Positions 54,885-64,000 of a stretch of 64,000 nucleotides of DNA are shown one piece after another. The stretch comes from Periplaneta americana (taxonomy: Eukaryota; Arthropoda; Insecta; Blattodea; Blattidae), in assembly GCF_040183065.1 (NCBI RefSeq), contig NC_091117.1, positions 111,107,001 to 111,171,000 of the forward strand, in the 5' to 3' direction. Every line of letters starts with the position of its first letter. The first letter of the stretch is position 1. The position numbers and the translations under genes were made by a program. The notes beneath the pieces were generated by a model. It saw nothing but the letters and a program-made list of their open reading frames with translations. It was not told where the DNA came from and ran no database searches.

Positions 54885-56579
54885 TTCTAATTTGCAATGC
54901 CAATCAACATAATATTGGCTACGAATGAAATTATGACTTCATGATCACATAATACTTAACAATGATAAGATATGATTTTATATTAGATATTACCGTTGCT
55001 TACGTAATCTCGTAAGCAACGGATATTACTGTATGTATTACTTGCTAGTCAATACGATAATTTATTAAGGATTCAGTTTTCTTCATTGTAGGCCTACTGG
55101 TGATGAAGGGGTTGCATTGTTGGACTGAAGAGAATGCTGTTCCTGGTCATGAAAAAGTGAACAGTATCATTCCGTTTCGCGGTAAAGTGAAATACAATTT
55201 CCTACATGCCGTTTAATATAGTGAGGGAATAATGGTATTTCTCCAGAAAAATTACACTAAAGAAAGGCACAATTTTCTTTCGTTTCACTGGCTTCTGCGA
55301 GTTGTATAATATGATAAAAACATGGTTTTGGTGTACAACCACAAGTGTTGTACTTTCAGGATAAAAAACCTTTTGATACTTGTGTATTCTAATGCGATTT
55401 TGTAGCCCACACTTATTAAAATTATACAAATTTGATTCTTCTGTATTTTAATGGATTGTTGCAGCCCCCCCCCCCCTCACTTGTTACAAATATAACACTC
55501 GTTAGGTCCAAGATGCAATACTATGAAAACTGGTCATTTCCCTAGTAATCCGTGCTGGAACTATTGCGTCTGATGTTGATAATTTTTCCAAATATTTTAT
55601 ATAATTGGGTGTAATGAAAGAACCTCCAACACCTCCTCTATTATGACCACATTGTCTTAGTTACTGAAGGCCGTGAAAAAAAAAATTGAAAACGCAAAGT
55701 TCCAGAGCCACTTTCGCATCAAAGAGTGTCAGATACACTTATTGCAGTTTTATGCAATATAAATCTCTTTCTTTTCATGGTAATGGAGTAACAACCAAAA
55801 TTTAACTTCTCAAAGAAAATAAACAAAAGTTATATTTCATTAATTTATATTTTGCGCCACGAAACTATGTAAACTACTTATCTTTTTAGTATTATTAAAC
55901 TGTTGGTTCTTGGTTTGATCCACTGCTATATTTTTATTAAGAAATTGGATGATTTATAAGGTTCAAACTATAGGCTACAACATAATAAACATATAAAAAA
56001 ACACAATTATTTGTATATTAACATTTTATTCATATTATGCTAAGAATATTAATATATCATTTATCTGTACAATGAACTGAATTTACGATACTTTATCATT
56101 TGTATAGAGTCCGAGATTAGGAAGAGCTGTATCAAATTCTTTTTTGTTAGGGGAAAGAAAATTAATTATTACCGGTACGTACGTTTTCATCGCACTGTTT
56201 CTTTTGCTTTTTACCATTAACCTTTCATATGTCTCTTGAGAAGAGATACAAAAGTCTTTGAAATGGAACGTGACATATCACAAAACTCATATTCAAACAA
56301 GATTTTCTGTTTCACAGTTTCCAACACACCTTTCAAGTCACCCACTGATTTCACCACTCGCCATTTATACTGTTGCAATGTCTTATTCTCTTTTTGTACA
56401 CAAAACTATCGTATTCTTCATCTTACGATGTTGGAGTACAGGAAGTCGCTGGTTCGAATCCCGCTCGAGTTGTGAAATTTTTCTTTCATACCACGGCATG
56501 ATTGTGACTATAATAGTATTTAAATTCACAAAACTATCCTTTCCTTAACTTCCTTATTCTTCTTCGATAGAACCCGAAT
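54885..56579. other. right interior of the long-TIR element; no confident gene
   Basis: A C-run (55465-55474), and at 56440-56475 a tRNA B-box-like ctggttcgaatcccgctcga. On the minus strand 55680-55500 has a partly open stretch (GGVGGSFITPNYIKYLEKLS) that I could not assign. Minus 56720-56580 could be a coiled linker exon of the THAP gene (acceptor gttttcag; MSLEADTEN). Confidence 0.35.
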
Positions 56580-56794
56580 TTAATTTTCAGTATCAGCTTC
56601 CAATGACATAATGGAGGTCCCAACTTCGTCTACAACTGTCACAGTAGAGAGAGGGAGAGAAAGATTTCAGCAAACTTCCGTTTTACTCTCCTTCTTTCCT
56701 GAAAACAATAATTCATATAACATAACGAGCCTACTTTATACACAGTAGTGAATAAATATATTAATATTATTATGGTTAACTATCAGTGTAATGT

Positions 56795-57130
56795 TCATCT
56801 AATTAACCTTTGGTTCTTCAGGGTGCAAATATATACTGCACAGCCCCCTTTCTGAAATATATATGATAAGGTCGTGCGATCCATATCCTCCTCTCTGAAG
56901 TTACTGGAACAAATTGTGCTGCAACGACAACAAGGGGTGTCCGAATATCTTTTAACCTCAGGATCCTTTGGAAAACTGTAACACAAGTTAAATTTAAATA
57001 TTAATAAACTACAGACGATAACAACTCCGGATATTTACGTATATAATGTCTTTAGTCTCTCATACATACCCATGATAGGTTATTCCAAGTAAGCTCTTGG
57101 ACTCTTTATTTCACTCTGCCATATAGCACA
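56795..57130 (-). pseudogene. THAP-domain gene relic of the long-TIR element, two exons
   Basis: Exon 1 (about 57130-57070) reads VCYMAE-TGA-NKESKSLLGITYHG and ends at GG|GTATGT. Exon 2 (56975-56795, acceptor gtgttacag) continues in phase as FPKDPEVKRYSDTP, then STICSSNFREEDMDRTTLSY and a stop after LKNQRLIR. This follows the THAP pattern (C-x4-C, [IV]-[TS]-[FY]-H-x-F-P-K-D-P, C-x2-[HN]-F, ED-[FM]-DRT-[ST]-L). The second Cys is TGA (57113-57111) and the His of C-x2-H-F is Asn. Its position inside the TIRs suggests it was the DNA-binding part of the element's transposase. Confidence 0.65.
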
Positions 57131-57573
57131 CCGGATCGACGTATTTAAATTTATCAAAACATTACTAAAAAAAATTTAAAACAACACAACTAGGCCATGA
57201 AAATACAATGATAGGTTAAATTAAGATGGCTACCGCGCGACACTGGCAATTATTTTCTATTCTGTACTCTATGGTTCGATTACACATTTCTCGGCGCTGT
57301 GTGTGGACAAAGCTGTCTCGCCTCGCTCGCGCATTTCTCGGCACACATTTCACATTACACATCTCTCGGTATAGTGTGTAACCGGCCTAATATGGCTACT
57401 TTGTCCTCGAATGAAAATGCAAATTGGCTATATAGTAATAGTAATAATAATCCGAATGTTATAAAACTGACACATTCTATAAATAATGGATATTAATAAT
57501 ATCTGTTTAAAACTGTGGTAATTTCCAGTGGCGAAGCTACATTCATGCAACTGGGTATTCTAAAAATCATACC

Positions 57574-59736
57574 TTATATTTTTTTGTAGATAAACTCCAG
57601 TCGGCGTGTTTTTCGCTCTGCAAAGATGTCGATAATGCGTTCTTTGAAGATGTCGTCCCTGGAAAGACTGTTTAACAAACCCTTCTCAATAGCCAGAGTA
57701 CTCAAATTGCTCAGTCTAGAATCTGACATGGAGTTCCTTAAAAATGTCTTAACTCTCTTCAATGCACTCATACTTCGTTCACTCGACGCAGTAGATACAG
57801 GGAAGGTGAGAATCAGTCTTATGAGCCGCACTGTTTCTTGATAGATTTTTTCTAAGCCATTGTTCAAAAAAAATTTCAGCAACAAACCTGCAGGCAAATG
57901 CTTTGTTTGGTCAGAATAAACGTTTCTGAGTTCATTTTGAAGCTGTTCACTGTCAAAGTATGGATACTTTTTTACCAATGCACTCAACTTAAGTGACGGA
58001 AACACTGATCTATAAGCAGGGAACTGTTTTTCATCGAGTAATTCAACAAAATTAAAGTTTTTAAGATCTTCAAATCTCGATTCCATCTGTGTCACTATGG
58101 TATCAATTATTTCAAAAGCTAGGACTTGTAGTGTCATAAATGATCCTGATCCTGCCTCATTGTTCAGTACCTTAGCATCTTTGATGCACTCCTCAACAGT
58201 TTCCTGATTTCTAAGAGATTTTACATTCGTTATAGCAAGTTTTACTTCATGATTGCAAATGCTGATATTTGATGTACACTTTATTTGCAACACACTGTAT
58301 AAGTGGTCAATGTAAACAAATATTTTCTGATAAAAACACAACAAGAAAATGAAGGTTGGATCTTCTAATCTTCTTAACAAACCAACAGCGCCATTATAGG
58401 AATCTCCATCCCAGTCTTCATCATTGTCAATAATATGAGACATCGCTCTTCTTAGTTCCTGAAAGTGAGCAGTTATAGTTGCTGTAGCTCTAGAGTGATA
58501 ATTCCAGCGCGTAGTGCTTGCTTGAGGGAGTTTGAAACCTGCCTCTCTTAAAAGCATAGATCTTTTTGAAGATTTACTGAAAAATGTGTGAAAGGCTGTC
58601 AAATCATAAACAAAGAGACGAACTTTCTTAATCGTTTTGGCACCATACAAAAGTACCAGATTAAGTCTGTGAGCGTAACAATGAATGAACATTGCATTAG
58701 GGCACTGCTGCTTAATTATCGCATTAACACCACCACGAGAGCCTGACATCACTGAAGCACCATCATAAGTTTGACAGATGAGCTTATTTTCAACTTTGCT
58801 GTCTTTCATCACATTCAAGATAACAGTTGATAAACCTTCGGCGGTTTTGTCTTTTGATACATCAAAGAATCCTAAAAACCGTTCTTGTACTGAATCGTTC
58901 ACACAATAACGAAATATAACACTCATCTGTGATTTACAAGACACATCTAGTGTTTCATCTGCTTGAACTGACACGAATTCCGCCAAGTCTAATTCCTTCT
59001 GAATTGTTTCCTTGACTACTAATGTTGCACATTCAATTAATTCATTTTGGATTTCACTTGAAGTCCCTTTAAAGCCCGATATGGATTCCAACTTTTCTCT
59101 AACAAACTGCTCTTCTTGCGCAAGCATGTCCAATATTTCTAGGTAATTGCCTTTATTTTCTGACTGATCGCTCTCATCGTGTCCACGAAATGCGAGCTCT
59201 TGCTTTCCTAAGAAGCAGATGACTTGAATCAGTCTGCCAAGATATCGTCTATTGCGACTCACCATTTCGTTGTGCTTGAGACTCGAGAGCCGAGCCGCTT
59301 CTGATAGAGCATGCTCTATTCTGAGTTGTCCCAGAAGATGATATCGTTCCCAATTAAGAATATGTTTCTTAGAAATTTGATGTTTTCGTGCTCTACGATG
59401 GAAGTTTTTCATACATGCAATCCCAGTTTCACTCCATTCTTTATTATCGCCTTCACCACCAAACAGAAGACAAACGTAACAATGCATCATGCCGGTCGTT
59501 ACACTTGCTGTTAACCATTCATATTGCTCATACCACTGAGACTGAAACTTACGTGACTGATGTTTATCACGCTGTACAATGTTTAGATGAGGTTTTGGTC
59601 TTCTCTCTTTCACTGCACATTTCTCTTCATAGGACAACGAAGAAAATGGTCTTGATTTCAGATACACTATTAGATCACTACACTGATCCATGTTTTTAAA
59701 TTCACAAACAAACATGCACTGAAATACCGCTCTCAC
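57574..59736 (-). CDS. intact ZMYM1-like hAT transposase, 720 codons
   Basis: One uninterrupted frame. The better start is Met16 (59691, MDQCSDLIVYLKSRPFSSLS), which lines up with the N-terminus of the 16483 copy. Domains: TTF-type zinc-finger region (residues about 60-95, WYEQYEWL...CYVCLLF), DUF4371-like RNase H fold with Asp260 (SVQADETLDVS), Asp325 (QTYDGASVMSG), HCYAHRLNLVL (about 352), TTRWNYHSR (about 408), the insertion domain, and the C-terminal hAT dimerisation block with Glu653 (VSTASSERSMSALKRVKTFL) to SRLSNLSTLAIEKG. These supply the D-D-E triad of hAT transposases, which cut their element out by hairpin formation and insert with 8-bp duplications. The gene ends 48 bases from the left TIR. 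No frameshift or stop: the best candidate here for an active protein or a domesticated gene. Confidence 0.9.
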   Translation of the reverse strand: MRAVFQCMFVCEFKNMDQCSDLIVYLKSRPFSSLSYEEKCAVKERRPKPHLNIVQRDKHQSRKFQSQWYEQYEWLTASVTTGMMHCYVCLLFGGEGDNKEWSETGIACMKNFHRRARKHQISKKHILNWERYHLLGQLRIEHALSEAARLSSLKHNEMVSRNRRYLGRLIQVICFLGKQELAFRGHDESDQSENKGNYLEILDMLAQEEQFVREKLESISGFKGTSSEIQNELIECATLVVKETIQKELDLAEFVSVQADETLDVSCKSQMSVIFRYCVNDSVQERFLGFFDVSKDKTAEGLSTVILNVMKDSKVENKLICQTYDGASVMSGSRGGVNAIIKQQCPNAMFIHCYAHRLNLVLLYGAKTIKKVRLFVYDLTAFHTFFSKSSKRSMLLREAGFKLPQASTTRWNYHSRATATITAHFQELRRAMSHIIDNDEDWDGDSYNGAVGLLRRLEDPTFIFLLCFYQKIFVYIDHLYSVLQIKCTSNISICNHEVKLAITNVKSLRNQETVEECIKDAKVLNNEAGSGSFMTLQVLAFEIIDTIVTQMESRFEDLKNFNFVELLDEKQFPAYRSVFPSLKLSALVKKYPYFDSEQLQNELRNVYSDQTKHLPAGLLLKFFLNNGLEKIYQETVRLIRLILTFPVSTASSERSMSALKRVKTFLRNSMSDSRLSNLSTLAIEKGLLNSLSRDDIFKERIIDIFAERKTRRLEFIYKKI

Positions 59737-60392
59737 TTCACTTCATCGCGTGGTTATTTAAAGACGCTGCTGCTAACCAATACAGTCATGCTCCTGCGTC
59801 GAAAAGTGTAATTAGAAAAAGTTCGTTTTCACGAAGTATTCTTTACCAACCGTTAAATGTATTTTCAATTTTCACGTTCGTTTCAGTAGCTAATCTAATT
59901 CGAATTCTATACTATAAGTGTATTCGTAGTACCGAAATACCGCACCCACAGTTGACTGAATAAAAACGAAAAGTGAATAAATGGATGATACACGATAATA
60001 ATGAACACAACTGCACTTTACGGAAACAGACCGACGAAAAATGAATACTGTCCTCTAGTATAAGTATCGCAGATCTTTTTGTCACTTGTGAGGAAAGAGG
60101 AAGTTAGCAAGCGAGCTTTTATGGTGATGGTCCTGTGCAGGATTGGGTCAAGCAAAGGGACTCGGGTAGACAAGGGAGGAGCATTGACACAAAGGAAAGT
60201 ATACTCAGTTGCTTAGATGAAATCGACCTGTAGACGAGACGCCTCCATTACTTTTAAACTAAAATACAGTAGGTCTACTAAAAGAGGATGAACAAGAGAG
60301 ATCGTTCTTAATGTATAACATTTTATGAGGAAATAACCATAATAGTAAAAAATAAGTAGCAGATGCAAACAAGATGTCTAACAAATGTGAAG
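59737..60392 (-). other. 5' region of the intact hAT transposase gene
   Basis: Likely holds the promoter of the 59736 gene. No TATA box is clear. aagtatcgcagatctttttg at 60062-60081 is one arm of an inverted pair with 61374-61393. Confidence 0.35.
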
Positions 60393-60648
60393 GCCACACC
60401 TGTGGAGTAACGGTAGCGCGTCTGGCCGCGAAACCTGGTGGCCCGGGTTCGATTCCCGGTCGGGGCAAATTACTTGGTTGAGGTTTTTCAGGGGTTTTCC
60501 CTCAACCCAATATGAGCAAATGCTGGGTAACTTTCGGTGCTCGACTCTGGACTCATTTCACCCGCATTATCACCATCTCATTCAGACGCTAAATAACCTA
60601 AGATGTTGATAAAGCGTTGTAAAATAATCTACTTAAAAAATAAGAAAA
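60393..60648 (+). mobile_element. full SINE (type A) with 12-bp TSD
   Basis: Target duplication acaaatgtgaag (60381-60392) / acaaaggtgaag (60649-60660). Head acacctgtggagtaacggta, B box ggttcgattcccgg, tail gacgctaaataacctaag. The closest of the copies to a clean tRNA-like head. Confidence 0.9.
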
Positions 60649-60660
60649 ACAAAGGTGAAG

Positions 60661-62396
60661 AGGATTTTGCCTGAACAAAAATAACATGAAGCTGAAGGAT
60701 TATCAATGAGTGAATCAGGGAAGAAACGTCAATGCAAAAGACCGCTATGTTGAATGAGAGCGTGGTGACTTTTCACTCCCATTTGCAGAGCAGTTATTTT
60801 TATTTAAAATGAATATGATAGGGGCCATCGCCTCAAGTCAGATTATAGATAGTCTTTTTTTTTTTATCCAGCAACATTTACAGTGGTGCTGGGAACTGGA
60901 CAGTGTTCACCAGCCAATAACGAGTGGTGTGACCACAGTTGTGCAGATTCAAGCCCCTCTCGACAGAGGAGTTTTCTTAACCAAGACAATTTTTTGATGG
61001 AATTTGTAGTGACAAGATAAAAAAGGGATCTTATGCGTTTCTCGTGTTTTTCATGTCTATAAAAGACCGCTATTGATATTGACGACTTTGACAAATGGAG
61101 ATCATAATAATAACAAAATACAATGAAAGCAGTAGTGATAGTGTTGTGGAAAAAATTTCTAACAATAACAATAAACTCACAGTCTGTAACGTTTTATTAG
61201 ATTTGGTTTTCTTAACTTATTGGCATTATAGGACTATTTACACGAGTTCTGAGTGTACTTCTACTGTCACGGCGTTTGGCAGGATGGTGTCTGTAGGGGG
61301 TTGCAGCTGGTTGGGAGACATACAAATTGGACAGTGACTCGCTTCTTTGTTTAACATTTAAAATTTCAGGGGCCAAAAAGATCTGCGATACTTTTTTTAT
61401 ACCATAATTTCTCACACACTGACAGACTGCAGCTTTGCCAACCGTGGCCGAATTCGGCTAAACGTAGCTTTTAGCAGAATGGTCGTAGTCGAATGGCAAA
61501 GTGTAGCCGAATGAGATTCGATCGAATGACCATTTGTGAATACTCGATTTTATTTGTAAACACGTTCTTCTATCAAATTGTATTTTCTCACACTCTAATA
61601 ACCATAAGAAGTTTCTCGCTTCCTCAAAAAAATTACGAAAACATAATAGAAAATTTAAGTTAGGACTGAATTCCGGACACTGCGACCATTATTTATGGCA
61701 AGGAAAACTTTATTATTTTCAGTTTTCTTTTCCTGTTATGTGAATTGCGCCCATTGTTTAATGGTCAATTCCTGGATTGGTGAATTCGCCGACACCTGAC
61801 AGTGTCTTTATTGGGAGTCGACTATGCAACAAAAATGAACTGGCCCTAAATTAATGCATGACATATCCAACACATCCGCCTTCGAACATTGTAACTATAG
61901 CATAGGTCATAGATTCTGGTTATTACTCTGTGAATGTGTGTTGCTTCATTTTGGTATTTGTAGCTGAATTTCGGACCTTTGTAGCAGATTCACTAGTATT
62001 AAGGTTGGTAACGCTGAATGACACGTCCGGAGCATGTCCAGAGTCTAGGCTCTTTCCAGACTTCACAGCACACGGTTTAGCATTAGTGACGTATGCAAGC
62101 ACTCCGCTTGGCGCATGCGCATATGCTTTCTCTATCAGCTGCAGCGAGCCTGATTTGAAGCAGTCTCCTCATTCAGTGAGTGTATAACTCATTGGTGAGT
62201 AGCCATAATGTAGTTGTGCGCTGGTCCCGCGCCGAGGAGCTGGCGTCAATCCTTCCGTAACTAGAGAGCATAATACCGAAAACTAGAGATTTCATTTACT
62301 TATACCAATGGAAACAGGAAAATGAAAATGCGCTTATTTCTTGAAAATCCCATGGGTATTCTAAGGCTCACAGATTACCCTTCAGCTTCGCCCCTG
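60661..62396. other. distal 5' part of the hAT element; no gene
   Basis: Contains the second arm of the inverted pair (61374-61393), a gaatgg/ccgaat-rich stretch (61440-61515) and a GC-richer stretch (61990-62270). The open frame at 61930-62187 has no recognised domain. Confidence 0.4.
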
Positions 62397-62404
62397 CTAA
62401 TTAC

Positions 62405-63342
62405 TTAAAGTAGCACGAACAAGTGTTACAAAATGAACCAAATTTACTCTTAGGTTTGCAGTTTATCAGACGTGATTGTTCATTACTTTCTTCTTTTTCT
62501 CCTCAACTATATGGTTTAGGCAAAATATCTTTCCTAAGATCCTAATTTCCCTACTTGCTAGCATGGGAATATGTAGACAATGTTTGGGCAATAATTTTGA
62601 CAAATCATACCAATTTTTTTAGAAAATTATTTTTTATCTGTTGTATTATACAATCACAATCAACAAAATTAAGTTACACACAACGATCTCCCAACAATGT
62701 TTTTTTTTGTGCTGGTTACGTGGCATTTAGTCGCCAATTGCAAGAAGAAATGGCTTATTGCAAGTTTTGTTTGATGTCACAGTCTGTCACTTCATCTCTG
62801 TCTGTGGTTCGTTTGTGACTTGTGAGGTGTGACATATAATGAAAAGAGGATAAGAAGAAACTGTTTGTTATGAAACTAGAAATAGCACATTTAACGAACA
62901 TTTGTGATGAAGAAAATACAAGCAGTGTTCTATCATTTCCCCTTGTACAAGCTACTCAAGAGCCAGAAAAAAGTTACAAAGTACTGGTGCTTGAGACTCC
63001 TGGAAAGGAAAGGCCTTAAACATTACAGTCCGATGCAGATAATTTTGATAAGTCTGTTATTAGATGAATTGTTAAGAACTTATATATACCAGTAACACAA
63101 AAAAGTACCATTTTTTTTTTTTCCGAATTTTGCTGCCATTAGTAAAGGAAACCATTAACTTTCATGGACAAAGGAGAAATTGCATACAGTATTGAAAAAA
63201 AAATTGGTCTCAGGGTAAAAGTGCCAGATTAAAAGGTTTCTGATGGAAAGACATTAATTTACAGTACCATTTTAGGTATCTAAGGGAATTTAATACATGC
63301 ACAATGAAAAACGCGTGATAATTTATTTGGCTAAAATATGGA
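62405..63342. other. no gene supported
   Basis: A plus-strand stretch at 62870-63000 is open (KLEIAHLTNICDEENTSSVL...) but matches nothing that I know. T-runs at 62700 and 63111. Confidence 0.35.
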
Positions 63343-64000
63343 TTTCATAGATTTCAAAAAGGCATACGACTCGGTTAAGAGAGAAGTTTATATAATATTC
63401 TTATTGAATTTGGTATTCCCAAGAAACTAGTTCTATTAATTAAAATGTGTCTCAGTGAAACTTGCAGCAGAGTCCATATAGGCCAATTACTATCTGATGC
63501 TTTTCCAATTCACTGTGGGCTAAAGCAAGGAGATGCACTATCACCTTTACTTTTTAACTTTGCTCTAGAATATGCCATTAGGAAAGTTCAGGATAACAGA
63601 CAGGGTTTGGAATTGAATGGGTTACATCAGCTTCTTGTCTTTGTGGATGACGTGAATATGTTAGGAGAAAATTAACAAACAATTAGGGAAAATACGGGAA
63701 TTTTACTTGAAGAAAGTAAAGTGATAGGTTTGGAAGTAAATCCCAAAAAGATAAAGTATATGATTATGTCTCGTGACCAGAATATGGTACGAAATGGAAA
63801 TATAAAAATTGGAGATTTATCCTTTGAAGAGGTGGAAAAATTCAAATACCTTGGAGCAACAGTAACAAATATAAATGACACTCGGGAGGAAATTAAACGC
63901 AGAATAAATTTGGGAAATGCCTATTATTATTATTCGACTGAGAAGCTTTTGTCATCTAGACTGCTGTCAAAAAATCTGAAAGTTAGAATTTATAAAACAG
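63343..64000 (+). pseudogene. RTE-like LINE reverse transcriptase, 5'-truncated, runs off the window
   Basis: From 63343 the plus strand reads [15 protein letters not shown] (first catalytic Asp), [40 protein letters not shown] (motif B), [16 protein letters not shown] (catalytic DD) and then a stop at 63673. It goes on in frame with LEESKVIGLEVNPKKIKYMI, SRDQNMVRNGNI, FKYLGATVTNINDTREEIKR and SSRLLSKNLKVRIYKT. This is the abundant insect endonuclease-RT LINE type (RTE-like; clade from memory). Small frame problems occur near 63380. The 5' end is missing and the 3' end lies beyond 64000. Confidence 0.85.

Larger units (their letters stand above)
46354..57387. mobile_element. PIF/Harbinger-like element with 56-bp TIRs and TAA flanks, heavily nested
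   Basis: Left end GGCCGGTTACACACTATACC at 46354. The same sequence reads inward on the minus strand from 57387. The match runs about 56 bp with one mismatch and includes two copies of ccgagaaatg. Both sides have TAA (46351-46353 and 57388-57390), the 3-bp target type of PIF/Harbinger. Native content seems to be the flanks and 54885-57330, with THAP exons on the minus strand. The rest is the nested 47030-54876 element. Confidence 0.8.
57526..62396 (-). mobile_element. hAT transposon with intact transposase, nested SINE
   Basis: Left end CAGTGGCGAAGCT at 57526. The right end, on the minus strand from 62396, is CAGGGGCGAAGCT (12 of 13). Both ends have a subterminal gggtattctaa word. Flanks gtaatttc (57518-57525) and ctaattac (62397-62404) agree at 6 of 8. 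A 255-bp SINE (60393-60648) sits in the 5' region. The 2.6 kb between gene and right end is longer than usual, so further old insertions are likely there. Confidence 0.75.

Noticed and set aside
56436..56475. Possible tRNA gene
   Set aside because: Only a B-box-like ggttcgaatcc; no A box or cloverleaf.
1..64000. CRISPR arrays, bacterial operons, rRNA genes
   Set aside because: The repeats are SINEs, microsatellites and tandem duplications; coding pieces are eukaryotic transposons with introns or SINE insertions; no rRNA seen.

Overview
This looks like about 64 kb of an AT-rich arthropod nuclear genome made mostly of transposable-element remains. Five tRNA-derived SINE types, several Tc1/mariner, hAT, PIF/Harbinger and Mutator-like elements, a Jockey LINE and a Penelope element fit a large insect genome. 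The commonest SINE (a head with an 'acctgtggagtaacgg' A-box region, a tail 'gacgctaaataacct') is one I associate with cockroaches/Blattodea. That taxonomic guess is from memory, not computed. Only one host exon is clear: the terminal exon of a dpy-30 homologue at 10273-10369 (+), with a polyadenylation signal at 10446.

Layout. 1-10272: probable dpy-30 intron or upstream DNA holding a degraded hAT element (103-2265, ends and target duplication still visible), a Mutator-like transposase relic on the minus strand (2570-4390) split by a fold-back insertion, two complete SINEs and a Tc1/mariner scrap. 10.3-14.7 kb: Harbinger relic cut by a SINE, a pogo/Tigger-type non-autonomous element, and a mariner whose parts have been flipped against each other. 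14701-29952: a nested set. A Tc1-like element is split by a 12.5 kb element with AATT flanks (its own transposase gene is in pieces). That second element carries a SINE, a 2.9 kb hAT, a nearly intact Penelope, a 1.3 kb non-autonomous hAT and a 2.8 kb hAT. Nearly every layer keeps its terminal repeats and target-site duplication, so the order of events can be read.

30-46 kb: more relics (hAT-type MITE, DDE_Tnp_4 relic, second copy of the AATT-element transposase family, minisatellite, Harbinger/Myb-SANT pieces, two opposed insertions of one LINE family in a duplicated segment, a 1.2 kb TIR element with a large palindrome, a perfect 392-bp tandem duplication, a two-exon THAP relic). 46354-57387: a second nested set. 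A long-TIR element with TAA flanks and THAP exons contains a 7.8 kb element with 50-bp TIRs and 8-bp flanks, which in turn contains a SINE and a nearly full-length Jockey LINE (49585-54579). 57526-62396: a hAT element with an uninterrupted 720-codon transposase on the minus strand, the best candidate for a functional protein here. 63343-64000: an RTE-like reverse transcriptase fragment running off the window.

The genes do not form an operon or pathway. They work, or once worked, as independent mobile elements. The interest lies in the nesting order, the rearranged mariner, the intact hAT transposase, the hammerhead-like core in the Penelope element, and two THAP relics that each carry TGA where a zinc-binding cysteine is expected.
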